DNA of 64,000 nt, from assembly GCA_016234555.1 (NCBI GenBank), contig JACRBJ010000006.1, forward strand, positions 1 to 64,000, in the 5' to 3' direction. Positions 8,430 to 17,057 of the stretch are shown piece after piece. How positions within the stretch are numbered: the stretch's first letter is position 1; the number at the start of each line of letters is the position of its first letter. Source of the DNA: Chloroflexota bacterium. GTDB lineage: Bacteria; Chloroflexota; Anaerolineae; Anaerolineales; Villigracilaceae. The translations under genes were made by a program, and so were the position numbers. Below the pieces are notes generated by a model, which saw only the letters and a list, made by a program, of their open reading frames with translations, did no database searches and had not been told where the DNA came from.

Positions 8430-10525
8430 TAGCTCACTACCTTTCTACAAGCCGCCATCACGCGGGCTGTGTTCGGGATCGCCTCATCTTCCAATGTCTC
8501 GGCGCGCGGCACGGGGACGTTCGCCGCGGCAACGCGGATCATCGGGGCGTCGAGATAATCAAACGCCTGCTCGTTGACCTGCGCCATGACTTCGTTGATG
8601 AAACTGGTGTTTTCGTAGGCTTCGGTCACGCCCACCAGCCGTCCCGTCTTCTTGACCGAATTGACGATGGTGTTGATATCCAGCGGCTTGAGTGTGCGCA
8701 GGTCGATGACTTCCACGTCGATACCTTCGGCTGCCAGTTTTTCGGCGGCTTCGAGGGCGCGGAACACCATGCGCGAATAGGTGACGAGGGTCACATCTTT
8801 GCCAGGGCGTTTGATGTCAGCGACGCCAAAGGGGATGATGTATTCCTCTTCGGGGACGAAACCTTTTTCCTTGTAGAGCATCTTGTGTTCGATGAACATC
8901 ACCGGGTTGTCGTCACGGATGGCGGCTTTGAGCAGACCTTTTGCGTCATACGGCGTGGACGGCATGACGACGTAGATGCCGGGGAAGTGCGTCCAGAGGG
9001 ATTCAAGACTCTGCGAGTGGTGAGCAGCGATAGCACGTCCTGCGCCGCCTTCGGTGCGGATGACCATCGGGACGCTGGTCTTGCCGCCAAACATGTAGCG
9101 GTTCTTCGCGCCCTGATTGGCGACCTGATCCATTGCAAGCGGGGTGAAGTCCACGTACATGATCTCGGCGATGGGGCGCATCCCAGCCATTGCCGCGCCG
9201 ACAGCCGCGCCGCCGATGGTAGCTTCGGAGATGGGCGTATCGAGCACGCGCCATTCGCCGAACTCCTTGTAGAGATCGCGGGTCGCACCGTACGCGCCGC
9301 CGTAGAGACCGACGTCCTCGCCCATGATGAAAACTTTCGGGTCGCGGGTCATCTCTTCGCGGGCGGCTTCGACCAATGCCTGGGCGTAGGAAATCTCGCG
9401 CTTGACCAGCCCCTTGCTGATGTCAGCCCGCAGACGGCGGTCAGTTTCGTAGTCGGCGGCGGTGAACTTCGACGGGGCGTAAACGTCAGTATCGACTTCC
9501 CCAGCCTTCGGTTCGGGCGAAGCATTGCTGAAATCCATCGCCTTGTCGAGTTTGGTATCCACCGCCTCTTCCATTTTTTCAAACTCAATTTCGGTCAGCA
9601 TTTTGACAGATTCGAGATTTTCTTTCATCACCGTAATCGGGTCGCGCTTCTTCCAATCGGCTTCCTCGTCGCGGGTGCGATAGGCGCGGGGATCGGAGTG
9701 CGAGTGACCAAACCAGCGGTAGGTTTTGCATTCGATGAGTGTGGGACCTTCTCCGTTGCGCGCGCGTTCAGCCGCCTTGGCGACGCTGCCACGCACAGCC
9801 AGCACGTCCATGCCGTCCACGATTTCGCCGGGCATTCCATATGCGGCGGCGCGGTCGGCGACGTCGATGAGTTTGGTCACTTTCTTGAACGGGACCGACA
9901 TGCCGTACATGTTGTTCTCGACGACGAAAACGATTGGCAAATCCCAGGTTGAAGCCATGTTGAGCGACTCGTGGAAGTTGCCGGTGTTGGACGCTCCATC
10001 GCCGAAGAAGCAGACCACTACGCGGTCAGTCCCTTGCAGTTTCTGAGCCAGCGCCGCGCCCACCGCCACCGGTATATTCCCGCCGACGATGCCTGTTGCG
10101 CCGAGGTTGCCGTGTTCCACATCGGCAATGTGCATGGATCCGCCCTTGCCCTTGCAGTACCCGCCGGACTTGCCAAGCACTTCAGCCATCATCTTGTTAT
10201 AGTGTTCCTGCTTGGCTTGCGGGGTCTTGGCAAACTTGTCACCGTGGGCGTGCGCGTGACCGTGTCCGCGGTGGGTGCTGGTGATGAGGTCGTCGTCGCG
10301 CAGGGCGGCCACTGCGCCGACAGCCACAGCTTCCTCCCCGGCATAAAGATGGGATGCGCCCTTGAGCACGGCTTTGCTCAACAGGTTGGCGATGTTGTTT
10401 TCCAGCGCGCGGATTTCCATCACCTGGCGCAGGTAGCCGATTAATTCCTCCTTGGTCAAGCCCTGCTCTTCGATCATGGCAGAGACCAGTTCAAGGCGGG
10501 TGTGTGTCTTTGTTTTTGCAGTCAT
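8429..10525 (-). CDS. 2-oxoacid dehydrogenase E1, alpha and beta subunits fused
   Basis: One 698-residue chain holds both E1 subunits. The alpha part (about 1-345) has HRGHGH and the thiamine-diphosphate motif GDGASNTGNFHESLN. The beta part (about 365-698) has VFIMGEDVGLYGGAYG and TPISEATIGGAAVGAA. E1 decarboxylates the 2-oxoacid and loads the lipoyl arm of E2. In most bacteria of this type the two subunits are separate genes, as in the paralogous set at 53107-55127. ATG 10525 (AAGGAG 11 bases upstream) is chosen; an in-frame TTG at 10534 is only two bases from that site. It follows the DeoR gene by 81 bases and is coupled to E2. Confidence 0.9.
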   Translation of the reverse strand: MTAKTKTHTRLELVSAMIEEQGLTKEELIGYLRQVMEIRALENNIANLLSKAVLKGASHLYAGEEAVAVGAVAALRDDDLITSTHRGHGHAHAHGDKFAKTPQAKQEHYNKMMAEVLGKSGGYCKGKGGSMHIADVEHGNLGATGIVGGNIPVAVGAALAQKLQGTDRVVVCFFGDGASNTGNFHESLNMASTWDLPIVFVVENNMYGMSVPFKKVTKLIDVADRAAAYGMPGEIVDGMDVLAVRGSVAKAAERARNGEGPTLIECKTYRWFGHSHSDPRAYRTRDEEADWKKRDPITVMKENLESVKMLTEIEFEKMEEAVDTKLDKAMDFSNASPEPKAGEVDTDVYAPSKFTAADYETDRRLRADISKGLVKREISYAQALVEAAREEMTRDPKVFIMGEDVGLYGGAYGATRDLYKEFGEWRVLDTPISEATIGGAAVGAAMAGMRPIAEIMYVDFTPLAMDQVANQGAKNRYMFGGKTSVPMVIRTEGGAGRAIAAHHSQSLESLWTHFPGIYVVMPSTPYDAKGLLKAAIRDDNPVMFIEHKMLYKEKGFVPEEEYIIPFGVADIKRPGKDVTLVTYSRMVFRALEAAEKLAAEGIDVEVIDLRTLKPLDINTIVNSVKKTGRLVGVTEAYENTSFINEVMAQVNEQAFDYLDAPMIRVAAANVPVPRAETLEDEAIPNTARVMAACRKVVS

Positions 10526-10606
10526 ACGAGGCAATGCTCCTTAAGGGGAAAATTATTTTTAGTTGACAGGCTTGTGAAAGCCCGATGTTTCAAGGGTCAA
10601 ATGGTT

Positions 10607-11383
10607 CTAGATTTGGATGACTTGTGTTCCCAGAGAACGCGCCTGTTCGACCAGCGCAGTGGGTGACTGTCCATCTGTGATGACGATGTGAAGTTCTTCG
10701 GGTCGGGCAAACGAGGCCGGACCAACCCGCCCCCATTTGCTGGCGTCGATTAGGGCAACCACCTGACGGCACATGGATACAACCTCACGCTTGACTTCCG
10801 CTTCGCCGGCGCTCACGTCGGTGAGACCTTCGGGGAAGCTCAGTCCATGCGCGCCAAAGAAGCCGCTTTTGATGTTGTACTTTTTGAGGATTGCCAGCCC
10901 GTCAGGCGCGAGCAGGGAAATAGTGTCGCGCTGCACCACGCCGCCGGTCATGACCACGGTTACGCCGGGTGCGTCGAGCATGGATTGGGCAACAACCAGG
11001 CTGTGGGTCAGGATGGTCAGGTCACGGTGTTTACGGAGGTGATGGGCGAGTGCGAGGGCTGTGCTGGATGCGTCGAGAAAAATGGCATCCCCATTGGATA
11101 CCAATCCAGACGCCGCCGCGCCGATGCGTTTCTTCTCCTCGACCTGTTTCTGGCGGCGCAACACTAGTGAGAGTTCGGGCGAGCGTGGAGCGGGAACCGC
11201 GCCCCCGTGTGTGCGGACGATCAAGTCCTGTGCCGCCAACGCCTGCAAGTCGGTGCGGATGGTGACCTCAGAAACATTGAACATCTGGCTCAACTCGGTC
11301 ACGCTGACACGCCCGTTCTGGTTGAGCAGGCTCAAGATGCGTTCTTGGCGTTCGGTGGGGTACAGCTCTGAGATTTGTTCCAT
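10607..11383 (-). CDS. DeoR-family transcriptional regulator (before complex A)
   Basis: A 258-residue DeoR protein. The N-terminal winged helix (RQERILSLLNQNGRVSVTEL, then MFNVSEVTIRTDLQALAAQ) is followed by the linker THGGAV and a C-terminal sugar-phosphate sensing domain containing IFLDASSTA and VMTGG. Such regulators usually repress sugar operons and are released by a phosphorylated sugar. It is first in a transcription unit with E1 and E2. Direct repeats overlap its promoter, which points to autoregulation. The ligand is unknown. Confidence 0.88.
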   Translation of the reverse strand: MEQISELYPTERQERILSLLNQNGRVSVTELSQMFNVSEVTIRTDLQALAAQDLIVRTHGGAVPAPRSPELSLVLRRQKQVEEKKRIGAAASGLVSNGDAIFLDASSTALALAHHLRKHRDLTILTHSLVVAQSMLDAPGVTVVMTGGVVQRDTISLLAPDGLAILKKYNIKSGFFGAHGLSFPEGLTDVSAGEAEVKREVVSMCRQVVALIDASKWGRVGPASFARPEELHIVITDGQSPTALVEQARSLGTQVIQI

Positions 11384-11409
11384 ATCCAGTATTTTGTTAT
11401 TTCTTTTGT

Positions 11410-11450
11410 TTGCTTTCGATTGCTTTCATTATATCATAAAATAAAAGCCC
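11410..11450 (-). promoter_or_regulatory. Promoter and DeoR-type direct-repeat operator
   Basis: On the minus strand a TATAAT box (plus coordinates 11428-11433) sits about 45 bases before the DeoR ATG. The adjoining sequence repeats TTGCTTTCGA (11410-11419) and TTGCTTTCAT (11420-11429) head to tail. Tandem CTTTC-type repeats are a known operator style of DeoR regulators such as AgaR, and here they overlap the -10 box. Binding is inferred. Confidence 0.5.
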
Positions 11451-11467
11451 ATAAAGGGCATGGTTTG

Positions 11468-11501
11468 TTTGTAGGGGCGGATCGCGATCCGCCCCTACAA
11501 A
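11468..11501. repeat. Perfect 34-bp palindrome
   Basis: The sequence is an uninterrupted palindrome centred between 11484 and 11485, with a GC-rich core (GGGGCGGATCGCGATCCGCC). It lies in the 124-bp gap between the SDR stop and the DeoR start. The form suits a dispersed palindromic repeat that also acts as a terminator for the upstream minus-strand operon. Confidence 0.75.
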
Positions 11502-11507
11502 GCGTAT

Positions 11508-12308
11508 TTAACGCATTTCCTGTCCGCCGGTGACGTTGATTGCCTGCCCGGTCATGTAGCTGGATTGGTCAGACGCCATGAAGACCACAACGTTGCAGAC
11601 ATCGTCGTACGTGCAACCGCGTTTCATGGGGACTTGGTTGATGTAAATCTGGCGAATTTCTTCTTCGCTAACGCCGCGATTGCGGGCGTATTGTTTGAAC
11701 AGGGAATTAGGTCCTTCCGTCCACAAAGGGGAATCAAGCATGTTGCCGGGCAGGACGGCGTTGACGCGCACGCCGTACTCCGCCAGTTCGAGGGCGATGC
11801 TCTGCGTCAAGCCGATGCCGCCGAATTTGGATGCGGCATATGCTGAATTTTTGAAGCTGCCTTTCTTGCCCGACTTCGAGTTGATCTCGACAATCGCGCC
11901 GCTTCTCTGCGCCTTCATGACCCGCGCGGCGTGCTTGGCACATAGGAAATATCCAAACAGATTGACGTTCATCACGGCACGCCATTTCTCTGCGGGGAAC
12001 TCGGTGATTTCCTCGGCGATGAGGATGCCTGCGTTGGCGACCATGATGTCGAGCCGACCAAACTCTTTGACACAGCGGTTGACCATGTCTTCCACCTGGG
12101 TTTCGTCGCTCACATCCACTTTGACGGCGAAGGCGCGACGGTCTGTGGTGGCGGTGATGCTTTCAGCGGTCTGGATTGCTTTTTCCTCGTTCAAGTCCGC
12201 GACGACGACGTGACAGCCTTCCTTCGCCAGGCGATGACAAATCGCCTCCCCCAGTCCCTGCGCGCCACCAGTGACCAGCGCGATACGATCTTGTAAAACT
12301 TTTTCCAT
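11508..12308 (-). CDS. SDR dehydrogenase, SrlD-like (sorbitol-6-phosphate 2-dehydrogenase family)
   Basis: A 266-residue classical short-chain dehydrogenase with the NAD-binding TGGAQGLG, NAG, and catalytic YAASK. The C-terminal third (KRGCTYDDVCNVVVF, SSYMTGQAINVTGGQ) closely follows the pattern of SrlD. That enzyme oxidises sorbitol 6-phosphate to fructose 6-phosphate. ATG 12308 gives the family N-terminus; the longer frame to 12362 runs into a palindromic repeat. It follows the long MDR dehydrogenase and an FGGY kinase, so a polyol- or ketose-phosphate branch is likely. Exact substrate is unproven. Confidence 0.78.
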   Translation of the reverse strand: MEKVLQDRIALVTGGAQGLGEAICHRLAKEGCHVVVADLNEEKAIQTAESITATTDRRAFAVKVDVSDETQVEDMVNRCVKEFGRLDIMVANAGILIAEEITEFPAEKWRAVMNVNLFGYFLCAKHAARVMKAQRSGAIVEINSKSGKKGSFKNSAYAASKFGGIGLTQSIALELAEYGVRVNAVLPGNMLDSPLWTEGPNSLFKQYARNRGVSEEEIRQIYINQVPMKRGCTYDDVCNVVVFMASDQSSYMTGQAINVTGGQEMR

Positions 12309-12334
12309 GAATAAAATACTCCATTGATAATTTT

Positions 12335-12387
12335 GGAGTCCAGAAGTTCTACTTCTGGACAATCCGCAAGTAGAACTTGCGGACTCC
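12335..12387. repeat. Double-hairpin palindromic repeat
   Basis: Two hairpins sit side by side, TCCAGAAG/CTTCTGGA and TCCGCAAG/CTTGCGGA. The outer ends GGAGTCC (12335-12341) and GGACTCC (12381-12387) also pair, and the two loops (TTCTA and TAGAA) are complementary. It can therefore fold either as two hairpins or as one long cruciform. It fills the gap between the MDR and SDR genes. Confidence 0.75.
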
Positions 12388-12392
12388 TGTTC

Positions 12393-14090
12393 TTACGGCA
12401 ACATCAGCCTCAAAAATTCCTCTTCGGCTTCGTTCGTCCATTCGCCGTGCTGATTGAGTTTGGCATGGACGGTGGGCATTTTCTCTTTGAGTTCTTCGAG
12501 ACGAGTGAGCGGCATTTCCTTGATATTGGGATAGATGACGACCTTCCCCGCCAGCGCGGCGTCTTTGACGGCTTGCAGACCGTCTTTGGCAGCGGTGAGC
12601 GACCCGATAGCTGCCACTGACCGATTGGGCGATAGTTCGCCGCTGTTGGTCTTTTCGATGACCAACTCGAAGTCGCTCATCAACGAAGCTGAGTGACCGA
12701 TGACCCTTGTGTTGTTCAGGTAAGTCCCGCTCAAATCAAGGCTTGCCAGCGTGCCGCGTGGGACGCCCGCGAAGACGTTCATCACGCCATTGGGAGCGAG
12801 ATAGGTTGCCGCGTCTGCGATGACAGGCGCAACGGGAGCCAGCACCACGATGTCGTCGAAGCCTGTCTGTTTCAACGCGGACATCTTCGCTTCGTAGTCG
12901 GCTTTGTTCATCGGGTTGAGGCAGATGAATTCAATGCCCTTCGCCTTCGCGTCGGAGGCAAAGGCGTCGCAGAGTTCGCCCAGGCGCATGTCGCTGACAT
13001 CGGTGCAGACGATGGTGGAAGGCGGATTGGAAAAATCAATCGCGCGTTGGACGTGCATTCGTCCCATCGGTCCACCCGCGCCGACGAACCAAGCCTTGCC
13101 GCCAGATTTGAGGTTGGAACGCGCAGGCACATCCTTGTACGCGCCCGCAATGTCATTGCCCTGACTGCCGACATACAGCCAGCGATGATAATGAACCCGT
13201 CCCACGTCCACGCTGACTTTGCGGGAGAACGGGGCGTCTGCCATGATTGCCATGACGCCAAATTGGTCGAGTCGCGGGCTGACTTTTTCTACGAGGTCGG
13301 CGTCAGCGCCGAGGATGATGATGTCGTCTGCAAACTCGACGGGGGGAGCGCTGACGTCGGAGACGTCCATCACTTCGACACCGAGTTCTTTAGCGCGAGT
13401 CCGCAACCAGCTTGAAAAAGCTTCGGGGACATCTGTCAGCAAGAGGCGGGAGGGATGGGCAGCGGAATCAAATCCAGCGCTGATCGTGTAAGGTTTGTTC
13501 CCGCCCGCGCCGATGATCCAAGTCGTTCCATTCTTTTTCAACCCCGTTCGATATTCGAGAGCATACGCAGCGACCACACAAGCCCACGGCTCGGTGAGCG
13601 CAATTTCGGCATAGCCCTTGTCATCACGGACTTTGATCAGGTTGTTGCCCAAGTCGCTGTCGTAGATTTCGCGCCCGATCACGGAGTACTGCGAAAGCCC
13701 GCCCTGATACCAGTAACCATACGCGAGAGATTTTCCACGAATGAGGATGTCGGTTTCGAGGGTCAGGCGGTCGCCGACTTGATACTGCCCTTTCAAATTT
13801 TCGCCCACGCCGACGACGGTCATCGCAACTTCGTGACCCAACACGATGGGTTCCTTCTGCATGTCGCGGAGGATGCGCGGATGGTTCTGTCCCTGAGTGA
13901 TAACTTTGATGTCTGAGAAGCACAGTCCGCAGGCGTCGTGACGGATGAGCAGTTCGTCGGCTCCGTAGGCGGGGACGGGGGCGTCGGAAGGTTTCATGTT
14001 TTCAAGTCCCGCGCCGTACAGGTTCCAGAGTTTGTAAGTGGCGGAAGCGGGCGCGGGCGCGGAACGATAGGTTTCCAGTTTATTGGTCAT
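12393..14090 (-). CDS. Long zinc-type (MDR) dehydrogenase with two Rossmann-like segments
   Basis: The 565-residue protein starts as a medium-chain dehydrogenase (ACGLCFSD around 53-60, GHE at 85-87, GVGENLKGQYQVGDR). It then carries two nucleotide-binding-like blocks: WIIGAGG at 191-197 followed by LLLTDVPE, and WFVGAGG at 334-340 followed by IVCTDVSD. Ordinary MDR enzymes have about 350 residues and one such fold, so part of the NAD domain appears duplicated. Neighbouring SrlD-like and FGGY genes suggest a sugar- or polyol-phosphate oxidoreductase, for example a sorbose-1-phosphate reductase type, but this is inference. Start has GGAG 9 bases upstream. Confidence 0.7.
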   Translation of the reverse strand: MTNKLETYRSAPAPASATYKLWNLYGAGLENMKPSDAPVPAYGADELLIRHDACGLCFSDIKVITQGQNHPRILRDMQKEPIVLGHEVAMTVVGVGENLKGQYQVGDRLTLETDILIRGKSLAYGYWYQGGLSQYSVIGREIYDSDLGNNLIKVRDDKGYAEIALTEPWACVVAAYALEYRTGLKKNGTTWIIGAGGNKPYTISAGFDSAAHPSRLLLTDVPEAFSSWLRTRAKELGVEVMDVSDVSAPPVEFADDIIILGADADLVEKVSPRLDQFGVMAIMADAPFSRKVSVDVGRVHYHRWLYVGSQGNDIAGAYKDVPARSNLKSGGKAWFVGAGGPMGRMHVQRAIDFSNPPSTIVCTDVSDMRLGELCDAFASDAKAKGIEFICLNPMNKADYEAKMSALKQTGFDDIVVLAPVAPVIADAATYLAPNGVMNVFAGVPRGTLASLDLSGTYLNNTRVIGHSASLMSDFELVIEKTNSGELSPNRSVAAIGSLTAAKDGLQAVKDAALAGKVVIYPNIKEMPLTRLEELKEKMPTVHAKLNQHGEWTNEAEEEFLRLMLP

Positions 14091-14117
14091 GCTTTTTCTC
14101 CAATCGTCTAAAATTCG

Positions 14118-14190
14118 CCCTCACCCTAGCCCTCTCCCAAAGGGAGAGGGGACTCCCTTCCCCCTCTGGGGGAAGGGCTGGGGATGAGGG
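14118..14190. repeat. Long imperfect palindromic repeat
   Basis: The block opens with CCCTCACCCTAGCCC and closes with GGGCTGGGGATGAGGG, which pair imperfectly. A smaller hairpin (CCCTCTCCC with GGGAGAGGG) lies inside. It occupies most of the 111-bp gap between the FGGY and MDR genes and has the look of a dispersed intergenic repeat. Confidence 0.7.
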
Positions 14191-14201
14191 GATGTTTAAT
14201 T

Positions 14202-15725
14202 TTATTTCACTGTCGTTATCTGAGCCAGTTCTGCAAAAATCGGGTCGAGCGCTTCGTAACTTCGTTTGAACAGGTCGAGCAGTGCGGCATATTTTTGTTG
14301 ATTGACTGCCTGCGGGCGTTCGGCTTCGCGGATGGCAATTAGACGGTCAATCACGTTGAAATCTGGGAACAAGCCCACGCCTACGCCGCCAGCGATCAGT
14401 GCGCCGAGGGCTGTGGCTTCCGTCGTCAGGGCGGGGAGATGAATTGGCAGCCCCAGCACGTCCGCCAGAATCTGACGCCAAAGCGGGCTTTTCGCTCCGC
14501 CGCCGATGAGCAGCAGTTTGGCGATTTGAATATCCTGAACCCGCAGGGCGTCCAGAATCAGGCGCAGGTTGAAGGAGACACCTTCGAGGACGGCGCGGGC
14601 AAATTCGGGCTGACCCTGCGGCATGGTCAACCCAACAAAGGCACCACGGGCAAGCGGATTCCAGTACGGGCTGCGTTCGCCCATTAGGTATGGCAGGAAC
14701 AAAAGTCCGCCCGCGCCTGCTGGCACGTTTGCGGCTTGGGCGTCCATCGCCTTCAACGTTTCGGTGGATTCGTTTTCATGCAGGAGACGCTGCAACCAGT
14801 TGTAGGCTCCGCCCGCCGCTTGCATGGTTCCCAGCGAAAAGCAGTAATCGGGCATGAGATGTGCAAGGGTGAAAGTGCGCTGCTGTGGGTCGAGAATCGG
14901 CTGACGGCTTGTGACCGCGATCCACGACGACGAACCGATGTAAGCGTATGCCTCGCCTTCTCGGACAGAACCCGCTCCCACCGTGGCGCAAGCCCCGTCC
15001 CCGCCGCCGATGACGACTGGGGTGCCAGCGACCAATCCACTGGCGGTTGCCGCTTCCTTCGTCACATGCCCGATGACGGTGGTGGAGGGATATGCTTCGG
15101 GAAGGAGGCCGATGTCCAAGCCCATCGCCTGAATCACGTCGGACATCCAGCGGCGCTTTGCCAAGTCAAAGAACAATGTGGACGAGGCGTCGGAATGGTC
15201 GGTGGCGAAAACGCCGCTCAACAGGAAGGCGGCATAATCCTTGGGTTGCAAAATCTTGTATGCCTGCTTGTAAAGTTCGGGGTGATGCTCCTTGATCCAC
15301 ATCACCTTGGGCGCGGTGTAGGTGGGGCTGATGCGCTGCCCCGTGAGGCGATATAAATTCTCAGAGCCACAGGCTGAGGCGATGAAGTCGGCTTGCGTGG
15401 TGGCGCGCTGGTCAGCCCAGATGATGCACTTGCCGAGAGGCTTGCCTGCTTTGTCCACCAACAAGGCTCCCTGCATGTGTCCGCTGAAACTGACGGCGGC
15501 GATGTGGGCGGGGTCGATGCCTGCCTGCTCGATCAGTCGGCGGGTACATTGCCAGATCGCGGCTTGCCAATCGGCTGGATCCTGCTCTGCCTGTCCGGGC
15601 TGGGAATAGTCGGTGGGGTAGCCTTGAAACGTGGACGCCTTGACCGCACTTTCGTCCGCGTCGAAGAGTGTGGCTTTGTTGCCGGTTGTGCCCAGGTCGT
15701 GCGCCAAAAGATATTTATGGGACAT
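14202..15725 (-). CDS. FGGY-family carbohydrate kinase (xylulokinase-like)
   Basis: A 507-residue FGGY kinase. The N-terminal phosphate loop is HDLGTTGNKATLFD, the middle has the sugar-binding MQGALLVD and IIWADQRA, and the C-terminal ATP lobe has GGGDGACATVG and LLIGGGAKSPLW. The pattern is closest to xylulokinases, which phosphorylate D-xylulose or related ketoses and polyols in the cytoplasm. It lies between the PHP protein and the dehydrogenase pair in the extended rhamnose cluster. FGGY substrate preference cannot be read reliably from sequence. Confidence 0.82.
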   Translation of the reverse strand: MSHKYLLAHDLGTTGNKATLFDADESAVKASTFQGYPTDYSQPGQAEQDPADWQAAIWQCTRRLIEQAGIDPAHIAAVSFSGHMQGALLVDKAGKPLGKCIIWADQRATTQADFIASACGSENLYRLTGQRISPTYTAPKVMWIKEHHPELYKQAYKILQPKDYAAFLLSGVFATDHSDASSTLFFDLAKRRWMSDVIQAMGLDIGLLPEAYPSTTVIGHVTKEAATASGLVAGTPVVIGGGDGACATVGAGSVREGEAYAYIGSSSWIAVTSRQPILDPQQRTFTLAHLMPDYCFSLGTMQAAGGAYNWLQRLLHENESTETLKAMDAQAANVPAGAGGLLFLPYLMGERSPYWNPLARGAFVGLTMPQGQPEFARAVLEGVSFNLRLILDALRVQDIQIAKLLLIGGGAKSPLWRQILADVLGLPIHLPALTTEATALGALIAGGVGVGLFPDFNVIDRLIAIREAERPQAVNQQKYAALLDLFKRSYEALDPIFAELAQITTVK

Positions 15726-15734
15726 CGTTGTTTT

Positions 15735-17057
15735 TCAGGAGAGTTCGCCCAACATTTCAGCCGGGGACATGGCTGACGTAAACGGCTTCAACTTCTCCGT
15801 CCCGTCTTTACCGGGCGGGACGAGTTTTCCAAGTTCGGTGTAGAAGGCGTTGCGCTCGCGACGGGTGGGGAGGTGGGACTTTGCCCATTCGCTTTGGTAG
15901 CCGAGTTTCAGGGTGCGCTGCATGAGCGTGTGACCGTAGATAAAGTACGCGCCGTCCAAAAACGGTTGGCGAAGGGGCAGCATTTCGGGCGCGTCGAAGT
16001 CGTCCACCAGCCTTTGACCGAAGGCGTTCATCTCGGTGCCGATGTTTAGCGGCAGATCGAGTTTCTGAGCCAGTTCCACGACTTCATACAACTTCTTCAC
16101 TTTTAACTTGCGCGTCTCAGGGTCGGGGATGTTCCAATTGCGGTCGGGGACGATGTTCAATGCAACCGCGCCTTTGGCGATGAGCAATTCGAGCAACTCC
16201 TCGATTGCTTCTTCGCCTGCCGTCGTCCCATCCAGCCAGGCGGCACAGGGTAAAGCTCCACAGGCGACGATTAAACGATTGACCTCGTCCACGCTGGGGA
16301 AGGTATCGGGTCCCGGTTGGGCATATCCCACCCCGCCGCGCTTCATCAGCTTGGAGCGGATCGTGTTCTGGAATTTGGGAGCGTCGCCGATTTGCGCGCA
16401 GACTTGTTCTTCGGAGAGCCCCAACTTCTCCGCCCAAAACGGGGCAGGGTCGGCGAAGTGTTTTGTCGCCGCCTGAACGTAAGCCGCCAGCATGTGACGT
16501 TCGGTGGCGTTGCCGGCAGGCGTGAGCGGGAGGACATCCTTGTCGTAGTCCACAATCACGGGTGAAAGATGGGCGTTGATGCGTTCCACCATCACGCGGT
16601 TGCGCTGAGCGGCGCGGGCACGCATATCTGCCAGAATGGGGCCGACTTCGGTGGGAACCTGGCTGGAGGTGAAGCCAATTCCCATGTAATAGTAGACGCC
16701 CGGTTCGCCCGGTGAGTTGATTTCGCGCGCCGAAAATTCGGGGACGTAGGCGCGGGTTTCCATGCCGGCGCTGCCGCGCACACCGATGCGTTCGCAGGTG
16801 TCGAGGAATTCGTCAACGGCGTCAAGGACATCGAAGTCCACGATGCCCAAGGCTTTGAAGCCTTTTTGTTTTGCCAGCCTTGCCAGTCCCATCGGGGAGT
16901 AGCCATAGGCGTTGAAGGAAAAGAATGTGTGACAGTGCAGATTGACAACTTCCTGCTCAGCAGGAAGTTGTGTTTCGGAAGCGATCAAGGCATCAAGGGC
17001 TTCGGTTCGTTTTGAGAAGGAAAAATCATTTAGTTGAGCTTCGAGATCAGTCGACAT
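15735..17057 (-). CDS. PHP-domain protein of unknown role in the rhamnose cluster
   Basis: A 440-residue protein with a PHP metallo-phosphoesterase-like N-terminus. NLHCHTFFSFN places the metal-binding His41 and His43, ALGIVDFD follows, and a GSAGMETRAY motif lies near 120. The family hydrolyses phosphate esters with several metal ions. The C-terminal half has further conserved-looking motifs (GYAQPGPDTFPS, CGALPCAAWLDG, NIGTEMNAFG) and covers a full barrel. Its start overlaps the class II aldolase stop by 11 bases, so it is part of the operon. A PHP enzyme is not a standard member of rhamnose pathways. Possible roles are a sugar-phosphate phosphatase or amidohydrolase-like step. Confidence 0.7.
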   Translation of the reverse strand: MSTDLEAQLNDFSFSKRTEALDALIASETQLPAEQEVVNLHCHTFFSFNAYGYSPMGLARLAKQKGFKALGIVDFDVLDAVDEFLDTCERIGVRGSAGMETRAYVPEFSAREINSPGEPGVYYYMGIGFTSSQVPTEVGPILADMRARAAQRNRVMVERINAHLSPVIVDYDKDVLPLTPAGNATERHMLAAYVQAATKHFADPAPFWAEKLGLSEEQVCAQIGDAPKFQNTIRSKLMKRGGVGYAQPGPDTFPSVDEVNRLIVACGALPCAAWLDGTTAGEEAIEELLELLIAKGAVALNIVPDRNWNIPDPETRKLKVKKLYEVVELAQKLDLPLNIGTEMNAFGQRLVDDFDAPEMLPLRQPFLDGAYFIYGHTLMQRTLKLGYQSEWAKSHLPTRRERNAFYTELGKLVPPGKDGTEKLKPFTSAMSPAEMLGELS

